Origin: Acanthopleura granulata
Taxonomy: Eukaryota; Mollusca; Polyplacophora; Chitonida; Chitonidae
Direction of reading: 5' to 3'
Assembly: GCA_016165875.1 (NCBI GenBank)
Contig: JABBOT010000080.1
Span: 41,477,477 to 41,541,476 of the forward strand
DNA: 64,000 bases
Positions 34,866-46,800 of this stretch are shown here, piece after piece (the first letter of the stretch is position 1; every line of letters starts with the position of its first letter). A program made the position numbers and the translations under genes. The notes beneath the pieces are model-generated. The model saw nothing but the letters and a program-made list of their open reading frames with translations. It ran no database searches and was not told where the DNA came from.

Positions 34866-37800
34866 ATGGCAGACTCCCAAACAGGTGACGATCAGCACAC
34901 ATTAAACATCAAACGAGAATTGTGGTGTGTTTGATGGGCATTGTAAAAAGAATGTTTGTGGCCTAACTTGTTAATTTGTTATTGTATGATTTGTGTAACT
35001 TCGAATGTTAACTTGGAAAACCTGCAGTAGTGTCCATCATTTTATTTAGCTACTGGCGTTGATACTATTAACACTATGTTGGTACGTACTGGATCACCTG
35101 GCAGTCTGGTAATGCTAGTTGCACTAAAGCAGGCAGGACCGCAGAGTATCAGTTAGCCATATCCGAGAAGCAAGCTGTTTATATGACAGCTGATTCCACA
35201 GAGCACACCAAAAGGATTCAATCAGATGGGGATTTGCACGTCTTCATTATGGGCAAATGTGCAATAAACTAAAACAAGGAAAATAAAACCATCCATAAAA
35301 CACTCTAAAGTCATTTCTTTCGTCTTCTATTTTTAAGCAATTATCTGCCCATAACCTAGCTTAACTTTTCACTTAACTTTCAAGAAGGAGAGCAGAGGTT
35401 ACTTAATTGGATACAATCCTCGTCAATGAATGGCTGCAGCCAGCTTTGCGAGAGAACCAAGCCAGGTTATAGGCTAAGCTGAAAATTAGTTACAATTTAT
35501 TTAGTTACAATAGTTACAATATATTAGTTAGAATCTATTTCAAGTGCACACTCATGTGATGAAGGGTAGACATTTTCACTCAAGATCTCCTATCTCCAAG
35601 ATCAGCCAATCAGCTTTGATTCTGTATTCTTTTAAAGCCCATATATGTTCTGGCAGGTTATACACCTCAGATGAGAGTCTAAGTCTTTGTTAATTCTATT
35701 CTGATTGAATAACAAAGGCTCAATGATCAAAGCTGTTTTAAGCGATGATGTAGATTAATAATATGCTTAAGCTGCATAGAGTGCTCTTAAGGTGACATTA
35801 TGGTGAAGCAAACTTGTTATTGTAGTGTTAGAGCTTAAGGAGACTGGAATCTCTTGTTTAGTCCAAAATATTGATCAAATATGGTCATATGTATATATAT
35901 TCTGAAAGCTAAAAGACTTGATATCAAAAAAGCTTTTAAAATTTACCTAATGGTAATATTAATCAAAATAAAGAGTTTGAAAAAAAAATAGAGCTGTTTT
36001 TCACAGTGCTATTTTTTGGCCAATTTTCAAAATTTTCAACACTTTCTTTCCTAAGTGGATAGTTTTACCAGTTAAATTTAACCTAGTCCCACAGGGTTTT
36101 AATATTCATATTCATATTAGATTGTTCTGAGGGAGTTAAAAATTTAAAAATTTTTTGAAATTTTTATACTCTTTTACTAATATCTTTAAAATTAGGCAAG
36201 ATATCAAAAATTTGTGGGACCATTTTTTAACTTAAGTATTTAGCGTAGCATTCATAGCATTATGTTGAAAAATAAGCGTGAAATAAAAGTATTTCACCAC
36301 ACAACTGACTGAAAAATGGAAAGGGAGAAAAAGGTCAAAATGTCTGGAGGAGCACTATGTGTAACAAAATTTGTAATTGATTCATTTGTAAATTAATTTT
36401 ATTCAAGAATTGTCCCGCCTCCAGTTAAAATGTAAACATATCAACCTCCTAGTGTTAGATTTTAAAACTTGTTATGCTCCATGAAAGCGTAAGTCGGTGT
36501 ATTATCCTAGTGGGGTAATTATAGCTGTTGTTTTAGGTAATAGTTCTGCTTGGGTAGTCTGCACAAGCAGCCATGCACATTATATAGCAGGAGGCAATGT
36601 ACATTCACCAGAGCCATGATTATTCACAGCAGGTAACCCCCTTCAGAGAGCTAATCCCGTTAATTAGGGGAAACAAAGAAAAAATAACTGCCTTGGTTCA
36701 CAGTTTGTTATAGAGTTTGACAAATTTAAGGTATTTACAATGCGAATTTGGTTTTCATCTTTAGGTGAGATGAAAGACAGGAGAATGGAGAATAAGAATG
36801 TGAAATGAAAAAAAATTGACCAAATTTCGTCTCTGAGGGGGTTCTAGTATCCTTAAACAAAAGTCACAACTGCTTTGGTCATGATTGGTTGACCTGTTGG
36901 CTTTTATGTAGTCTCTTCAACTAAAGATTAAGAGTGCCTGAGTTTACCTGCTCATTAAATCTCGCTGTTAAAGTGAAGAGGCCATGCAGCGATGGATTTC
37001 ATGAAGTCAGTACATGCATCATGTTAACATGTTGCCAGCTGTTTGGAACAGGTATGTGCAAATTTGTGCATATTTCAATATATGCCAATTTTCTCTTTTC
37101 AGAAGTTCGCTCAGAGATGCGAAAGTATTGGAAGGAGCACTCGAAGGAGTCCTCAGCTAAGGAGATGATGTTAGACTCCAAGGGGGAGCTCCTGGTCACA
37201 GCAGAGGTTGATGAGATCATGTCTTATCTTCCTCCATTAGGCTGCAAGGATGTCATAGAACTGGGTGCAGGAATAGGGTTGGTTATTTGTTTATGTGACT
37301 GAGGTTAAGTTCAAGGCTGGAGGCACTTAATAGCAGAGCCCAAAGAAAACCATAGCATCTCACCAGGTACAGTGTGCATCTCTGATGAAGCTGTGTAGTT
37401 CAAGCTGCTGCTTGACCTGGAATTTAACACCTGACCTGTAGCCTGTTGGTCTGGCAACTGGTGGGGGGTGGGGTGGGGGGAATCCATAGTGTTATTGAGA
37501 AGGATGTATTACACACTCATTGCCAATAGGTGTCTCAAGTTACTCAGAAAGTAAAGCATGCAGAAATGAATTTGACTACCCTAATTCTTCTAATTTTTAG
37601 GACATCTGGTGTGCCTTTGTTAGCCAATGTACATGTAATGGTAACAGGAATACACAATATTTTTTTCTCAGATAGTTAGATTTATTTATTTATTTATATG
37701 ATTTCTGTTTAACGCCACACTTCAGAATATTTCACTTATAAGACGGCGGCCATCATTATGGTGGGAGAAAACTGGGCAGGGCCTGGGGGAAGCCCACGAC

Positions 37801-40800
37801 CATCCACAGGTTGCTGGCAGACCTTCCCACATAGGCCGGAGAGGATGCCAGCAGGAGCTGGACTTGAACTCACAGAGACTGCATTGGTGGGAGGCTTCGG
37901 GTTATTGTGCTGTGTTAGTGCACTAACCGACTGAGCCACGGAGTCAGGTAGTTACATGTAATAAACAACATATCAGTATGTTTACTTTTCTGAGAAATCT
38001 GGGAACAAAAAGCCAGGGAGGGAGTGATTATCATAATATGTTATGGTTTGCTGTAGGCGTTACACTGGCCTTCTGGCAGAAAAAGCCAAGTCTCTTGTTG
38101 CTGTGGACTTCATGGATGGTTTTCTGAAGAAGAATAAGGAATTAAATAGTCACCATGGCAACATCACATACAAGTGTGTGGATGTGACAAAGTTGGAGTT
38201 GCCACCTGTGAGGTGGGTCACTGCTGACTTGGTTTTTCACCACATCTTTATGTCTTTAAAGGACACATAATGAGGGAATATCTCAACTTATGAAACCAAT
38301 GACAATGTATGAACAGTTGGAATATAACTTTGATTGAAATAAAACCGACAAGTGGCCATACTGCCACCAGTTGTGTTAAACTACTGCCCATGAATTACAA
38401 CAGAAACTGGAAAACAAAACTTTATTCATGTGCGAACGCAAATGATTATAGTTTTTGTAATCGTATTTGTATCCATTTATGCGTACATACACTTGCAAAA
38501 CGTCTTTTAATCTGTTGTGTTCTTGACTTCGTGAGAGAAACTTCTGATGCATATGAACAGGTTCATATATACGTTCCTTAGAAATCCTGGAAAGTCATGG
38601 AATTTGACTTTGATTTTCCAGGCCTGGAAAAGTCAGTAGATTTATGGTTTGGTCAAGAAATGTTGTAGGTCATGGGGACAGATTAGACAGATGAGTGCTT
38701 CTACTAACTTTTCAACACTGACTCATAGTATGGTGTTTTAGATAAAAAAAAAAATCAACTTTTGGGAAAAAACTTTGTACATCAAACATCAGGCTTATGC
38801 CGCACAAAAACTATTACCACATATTATATAGTGTCCAATTCCTGTCACCTATCTGCTCCTCACTTGCAGACATCACTTATGCATTGTTAAATATGCAATG
38901 AGAATGGTGTCTTGGCTTCCACTTGTTACTCCAACTTCCAATAGCAAGCAGTGTGTACAATTTATTCAAATAAAATAAAAGCTGGTTAAAATGAGGTAAA
39001 TTTGTCTAGAAGTGACAGTAGAGATGACACTGCGAATGTCGGTGTGGTCAGGCAGTGGTGATGTAGGCACATAATTATATCATTTATAATGTACCAGTAG
39101 GGCATTTGGCAATCTTCAGATCAAGTGAATCATCATAAGAATTTTCATTCAGAACAGAATGTAGTAACACAGTTTTTCAGAGTTCAAAACAGCAAATCAA
39201 GAGATTGGTTGAAGCAAATTCTTATTCTATACATTTTACTAGAGTAATGTGTCTTTCAGGTTGAGCAGGCCATTTTGAAGACAATATATCACAGAACTTT
39301 ATCAAATGGCTGGATGTGTAATTCAGAGCTGGGAATGTTTAAATATTAAAGTGGTGCATTTTTATGGAAAATCACTTCATTTTACAATGAAGTTAAAATC
39401 AGTAGCTGTTGTTGTTGTTACGATCACGACACATGTAATATATACAGGTTTACGAAAAAGCCATTTAAAACTCGACCTAAGACAAAATCTGTTCAGCTGA
39501 AGAAAAAAAATATTAAATTTTCAGTTTCAGTAGAAAAAAAGTTGGACTTTTATGAATCCCTGTTAATGGTATTCAGTTACACATGTAGACCTATGAAATT
39601 GTAGGAAACATATTTGGTACGGTAACCATATTAATCATTGCAAAAGGTCATGGAAAAGTCATGGATTTATACCTTATAAGGTCCTGGAAAGTCATGGAAT
39701 TTTTAGACCTAAAAACTACGAACCCTTTATGAATGTATTACAAGTTCTGATGTAAGTTTTTATTATGACACTATATATATTTCCATGATCCAGTGCTGAC
39801 CTGGTGTTCTCCAACTGGTTGATGATGTACCTCAGCGATGATGAAGTGAAAGCTCTGGTTGCCAATCAGTTATCATGGCTACGAGAAGGCGGCTACAGTT
39901 TTGCCCGTGAATCTTGCTTCAGGCAGTCAGGTACATTTTGTTTTCAGGATGGTAATTGTAATCTCCCGTGTTTCTGTCAACAAACCCAGACTGATAGTAA
40001 AGTCACTTAGCAATAGTAGAAGTATTAAAGCCATGTGACTCATCTCAGAATTGACAGGGCCCCAAGAGGATATATATTATATCATTATAATTATTATTTT
40101 TATATTTTTATGTTTTACTATATAGTGTAAAATAAACGCCCTGTGGTCAGTCCAGAGCTTGCTGAAAAAAAACAAAGGAATTTTATTGTTACATTTCATC
40201 ATTTGGGATGAGGCGTGCAGAAGGCGTATGTGTATTGAAACCCTATATGCATCCTGCACAGCTGCTTGTGTTTGGTTTGTTATGATGTCAGGAGGTGGGA
40301 GAATCAAGAGGTGTGCAGAAGGCGTATGTGTATTGAAACCCTATATGCATCCTGCACAGCTGCTTGTGTTTGGTTTGTTATGATGTCAGGAGGTGGGAGA
40401 ATCAAGAGGTGTCCAGAAGGCGTATGTGTATTGAAACCCTATATGCATCCTGCACAGCTGCTTGTGTTTGGTTTGTTATGATGTCAGGAGGTGGGAGAAT
40501 CAAGAGGTGTGCAGAAGGCGTATGTGTATTGAAACCCTATATGCATCCTGCACAGCTGCTTGTGTTTGGTTTGTTATGATGTCAGGAGATGGGAGAATCA
40601 AGAGGTGTGCAGAAGGCGTATGTGTATTGAAACCCTATATGCATCCTGCACAGCTGCTTGTGTTTGGTTTGTTATGATGTCAGGAGGTGGGAGAATCAAG
40701 AGGTGTGCAGAAGGCGTATGTGTATTGAAACCCTATATGCATCCTGCACAGCTGCTTGTATTTGGTGTGTTATGATGTCAGGAGGTGGCAGAATCAAGAT

Positions 40801-43800
40801 GCTGTTAACTGCGAAGACCTCAAGTTCCTCCATATTAATTTCATGTGGCAATCATTGGAATTTCCTTAATCTTCATTGCTCCACACTTACAAGCAAGGGT
40901 TCATATTATATGAAATTCAATAACAGAAACGCATATTGATTTAGACCTGACTTGTGAAAATGTAAGGAAAACTTTCATTAAAGATTTATGGTTGTTTGTT
41001 AATGCTTGAAGTTTTAAGAGAAAGATAATTTCTCGAAAGCATGTCTTGACTTTCTTGTGAGTGACTCTGGGAAGTTGTTTTCTTTCCTCTCAGGCGATTT
41101 GACGCGATCCTTTAACCCGTCAAAGTACCGTGCTCCAGCAGATTACGAGGGGCTGTTGAGATCTGTCAGTTTGCCCACAGAGGATGACAAGGGAGTGTAC
41201 ATTTTTGAGCTGGTTCTCTCCAAGTCTGTGGAAGCCTACATCAGGGTGGGTATCATGCTGATGTCAGAACTAAAAACTTTGATTGGAAGTACCATAGGTA
41301 CATACACTGAAGCAGGGATTGAGGTGCATTCAAGGCTGATTGATTGGAGATTCAGGCTCTCCAAGAAGAATCTGAAATGAATGACTGCACAATGAGGCAG
41401 GACATCATCGCAGTTGATGTGAAATTCAAGGAAGGGCGTTACTTTCCCAGGGCGCACCTGAATGTACATGAGGAAACAGTTGCTCCGAAAATGATTTACA
41501 TGCTCTGGATTTATTGACGCCAAACTGATGTATAAAATAAAAGTTTAAAATGTACTTGGATATATTTTGTGAACTGGGCGTAATATTAGCTGCCTTCAGA
41601 AACCTGGTTTTGTTGCATGTAAAACAAAGGGCCTAGTTGCCAGGCCTAGTTGTCAGGCTTAATTGTCAGGCCTAGTTGTCAGGCCTAGTAATCAAAAAAG
41701 CAAGGAATTATTTTGGAATATTTACAGATGCATTAAGTTATTGTGCTTGAGATTTTCTGGATGCACAGTTAAATAAATAGGTACAAGGGTGTATGTTTAG
41801 ACAACCCATATTTCTAATCCTGAATTCTTGTCATGATGAAATAAATAGATGTATTCTCCAGGGTTCATTTTGGTAATTTTTGTGCCAGGTTTGGATGGTG
41901 ATGGGCATGCATGTTAAGGTCACCAAACAGTGTCTAATCAATTGCTGTATGTATTATGGGTTGTATATGTTATACATATATATTACTGCATGTATTATGA
42001 GAATATTACGTGTTGTAAAAGGTTACACTGTGTTCGTCTGCACGATTTTGTGTTACAGCTAAAGAACAACAACAGTCAGATTGTGTGGTTGATGCAGAAG
42101 GTGAGGGTAGGAAAAGAGCGCTATCAAGGCTACCACACATTCCAGCAGTTTCTGGACAGTCGCCAGTATTCAAAAGAAAGCATTTTACGTTATGAGAAAG
42201 TCTTTGGTCAGAACTTTGTCAGCACTGGAGGACTTAAAACAACACAGGTAAGTGTTACTCTAGACTTCCTAGTTAATCAGAATGCTTTTTAAGTTGTTAA
42301 ACATTTATATATAGGTATCCTGTGTCTCAGTTAAAGTTTTATCACTTGTTATTAAACAACGTAAATATGACTGATTTAATTACATGTAAGTATGTCACGC
42401 TCACTTCTGGTATAGACATTTAAATACATACATTTTATATATACTGTTAATAAACTGTATCATTTTTCATCAGGAGTTTGTGAGTATGTTGAATTTGAAG
42501 AAGGGGCAGAGAGTGTTAGATGTTGGTGCAGGCACTGGGGGCTCAGCCTTCTACATGGCCCAGGTATGTAAACTGTTCTCATGGTATGAACTGTAAACAT
42601 GTCCTAAGTATATAGACTGTATGTGTGTAGAGTGTAAACATGACCCAGATCTGTAGGCTCAAAACTTGACTTAGGTGTGTAGACTCTGAACATAGCCCAA
42701 GTGTACACTGTAAACATGACCCAGGTGTGTAAACTATAAACATGACCCAGGTGTGGACATTGTAAACATGACCCAGGCATGTACACTGTAAACATGACCC
42801 TGGTGTGTACAGTGTAAACATGACCCTTGTGTGTACACTGTAAACTCAACACAGTTGTGTACACTGGAAACATGACCCAAGTGTGTTCACAATAAGCTTG
42901 AACCAGGTGTTGACATCTTAAACATGACCCAGGGATGTATTCGGTAAATATAACCAAGGTGTGTACACTGTAACCATGGCCCAGGAATGCTGGATTTTGC
43001 TTACCTTGAACTGCAGTATCTTGATTATTCAGTGTCGTTGTTTATGTTGTTTAAAATTAATGTGGGATACTTTAATGATGCATATGTGCATTTTGGTCTG
43101 ATGGTGTCGTTTCTCTTACCTAAAAATTCATTTCTACCATATATATATATGGAATTGACTGTCACCCCATGGTATGTGATTGACTTTCTACCTGTGTTTC
43201 AGGTGTATGGAGTGAATGTGTTAGGCGTGGACCTGAGTACAAACATGATCAGTACAGCCTTAGAGAGACTGGAGCAGATGGGGGTGGATAAGGTCAGTCA
43301 AGGCAGTGTACGTTTGCTGGTATACTTGGTGGTATCATGACTTTCAACACTTATACAGACATTTCACAAGTTGCCTGACATTGGAGCCGGTCTCATTTGT
43401 CATGGTGCATGCAGTCTGTGCTTCTGGTTTGTGGGGTGTTTCCGTCAGTACTCTTGGATTTCTCAAAGTGATGTCATGTGTAAAGTGATTGTATCTGAAA
43501 AGAAGCGTTCCGACTCCTCAACGTCTGAATGGATAAACTGATCTGCAGCAGGCAGGACCAATTCAGGTTAAGAATAATGCATGAAACACCAATTATGCTA
43601 CCTGATGACCTAGTCCATTTCACTAAAGTATGAAAACTTGGGCTTAATTTGCCTGTGTTGATGTGTGATGATGTGTGAATTGACTGTTGTAGTCCCAGGT
43701 GAAGTTTGAAGTCGCTGATGTGACAAAGCGGGAGTACCCCATCGAGAGTTTTGATGTGATCTACAGCAGAGACACCATCCTTCATATCCAGGACAAACCA

Positions 43801-46800
43801 GCTCTCTTTAACAAGTTCTATGTAAGTGAACTACTATCAGGCTTCTGTCTTTATTGTATCTACTGTGTGTATGTCATTCCACACATCAGCTAGGCTTCCA
43901 TTTATTGACAAAGACCAGCCAGTGAGGGGATTTGCATGTTTTAGTGATGCCTTGTCTGTTTATTTTAATCTCAACGAAACAGATGTGATAAGTAAATGAA
44001 TAGAAAACAAATAAATGAACAAGTAGATCAGTACTGTTCCTGTACAGAATGGTGGATAAACATATATAATTCAATGTTTATTGAATGCAGTGTATACACA
44101 CAAATGGATTCAACTTGGATCCAGTGAATTAAATTCCAACCAATCAAAGTATCAATATTTCAACTAATCAGATAGCCTGAATGCTGTCTAAAACAGCCAG
44201 TAGTTTCACAGTATTTTCAGCCAATAGTTATTTAGTAGCAGGATGTTGCAGCCAGTAGGATTAGAGGATTAGCCTGATTGGTCTAGGAAAGTTTTCAGAG
44301 CACATGGTTCAATTAGCCAGTTGCAGTCTTCATGTGAGGATCCAACTTGTCTACTGCATTGAGCAAATAGCCAGTTGCAGTCTTCATGTGAGGATCCAAC
44401 TTGTCTACTGCAGCCAGTTGCAGTCTTCATGTGAGGATCCAACTTGTCTACTGCATTGAGCCAGTTGCAGTCTTCATGTGAGGATCCACCTTTCTTTCTT
44501 TTGATGATCCAACTTGCAGTCTTCCTGTGAGGATCCAACTTGTCTACTGTAGCCAGTTGCAGTCTTCCTGTGAGGAACCACCTTGTCTACTGTAGTCAAG
44601 TTGCAGTCTTCCTGTGAGGATCCAACTTGTCTACTGTAGCCAGTTGCAGTCTTCCTGTGAGGATCCAACTTGTCTGCTGTGGCCAGCTGCAGTCTTCATG
44701 TGAGGATCCAACTTGTCTACTGCATTGAGCAAATAGCCAGTTGCAGTCTTCATGTGAGGATCCACCTTTTTTTCTTTTGATGATCCAACTTGCAGTCTTC
44801 CTGTGAGGATCCAACTTGTCTACTGTAGCCAGTTGCAGTCTTCCTGTGAGGGTCCAACTTGTCTTATGTAGTGAGCAACATAATACACATAGAGAATAAC
44901 AATGAGAATGTACCAGAAATGCTAGAAGAAGTGGCAGATCAGCTAATGGGAACTCTGTAGCCATTCAGCAGTTCATGGGAGTGTGTCCTGACCCAGTTAC
45001 TGCAGCTAGTGGATCATCCACAGGTTCAGTGAGTACACACAGAGCCAGAGGCAGACCTATCAATGTGGACAGCATTTGGGACCCAGGCAGATCAGAAACA
45101 AGGAACGTGGCAGAACTCAAATTGGTATCAGCATCCCTTCTTTAGGCTTCTCTAATGGAGAGGAGTGGCCAGCCTGCCATCATCAGAAACAGTAGCTCTG
45201 GCCTTACGGAAAGTTCTAATTCAAGGTAAAGACATTAACGTTGCTTATGTCAGATTTTGATGACAGCAGATTTATGACCAGCAGTCAACGCAAAACGAAA
45301 GAATGACCCCAGACTCCAAAGAAATCTGACATTAGGAGAGTTGCTTTTTCTAGTGATAAAAATGTTGTGCGTGAGGTCTTTCCAATGAGAAGAAAGGAGC
45401 TTGATGATTACATGAGGGAAATAATTGAAATGGCTTTTAGGTTCAGAGACACCACATTTTATGAATATCACAAGCTCTTCTCTGTGAGAGCTGATGTCAC
45501 ATGTAGCCCAACACAACTTAAAAATTGATTGGTCCATTAGGGACAAGAAGATGTTCACCACACTTTTTGCAGGAACTAAAGTCAATGCATGTGGCATTTG
45601 TAAGCAGATAAGTCATAACACAAATTTTTGTCCACAAATTGTAACCCAGCCTGCTAGTGGTTTTGAGCTATTTCAAGCTATGTACAACAATGGTGTCAGA
45701 AAACAGGGAGCAGATATGTTTGATAGGCCTAGGGTTGTTTACAGTCAGGTTGAAATATTTAATAACTGCAATGACTGCGGTTGTCTCAGAAAGAACTGTA
45801 AATTCTGTCATGTCTGAAGAATGCAAACAGGACCACCCTCTATCAAGGTGTACAACCAAGGGAGGTAACTAAAAAGCTTGACAGTCACAGGTTAGCATGG
45901 CTGCCACAGGGCCTCTATCTGATACAAAGGTCATCCTACCTAAACCTTGAGAAGCTTCAACAGTGAGAGATGACTGAAGACTGAAGACTGAAGACCTTGG
46001 CGATCACCCTAATAGGGAGTTTGTTTCTTATCCCACAGAGGTCAGTGTGTCAAATAGTGTCAAAATATGTTGAACAAAAGGTAGCAAAAGGTTATGCCAT
46101 TGGGCCATTCAGAGAATCTCCATTGGAAACTTACAGAATAAATCCATTGGGGTAGCGACTGGGAAATATTCAGGTAAAAAACATTTTATTTTGGATCTGT
46201 TGTCACCACATGATGTAGAGAATCACCCTAGCATTAATAGCCTGATAGACAAAGACCAATATTCTCTCAAATTTGTACACTTTGATCAAGCCACAAAAAA
46301 GATGAGTGAGTTCGGGAGAGGTAGCTGTTTGTACAAAACAGACATCACAGAACAGACATCAAGCTCATTCCAGTACAGCCTTCTTTGTGACATTCATGTG
46401 ATTTTAAATGGCAAAATGTCTACTATTTCTACGTTAGATTAGGATTTGGATCACGATCTGGTCCTAACATTTTTGATACGTTGTTGCAAGCATTGGAATG
46501 GATTGCCAGGAACAAGTACAAAATCAAATGTATCTTCCATCTCCTAGATGACTTCCGGGCTATTGACTGCCCAAATGACGAGTCTGCGTGCTAAAGCCTT
46601 ACTCTCTCGGTTGTTCAATAGGCTCAGTATCCCTACAGCTCCCCATAAGGTATTAGGCTCTGCACACCAACTTGGGTATTTAGGAATTGTATTTGACACA
46701 CTGCACATGTCATCTGGGTCGCCTACTGGCAAGTTAGATAGCATTATTCAGTTTATATCCAGCTTTCTGACTTTGGCCAAGGCGACTAAGCGTCAACTTG

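Noticed and set aside
40266..40939. Series of overlapping 71-93-aa ORFs that look like a repeat protein
   Set aside because: They come from the 98-bp intronic array, whose period is not a multiple of three; each frame closes after about two units.
42579..42957. - strand ORFs rich in GSCLQCT/HTWVMF repeats
   Set aside because: Antisense translation of the 26-bp PEAMT intron array.
44269..44964. - strand ORFs with repeated SSHEDCNWL / DPHRKTATG motifs
   Set aside because: Translation of the 43/54-bp minisatellite; no domain and no codon-level constraint visible.
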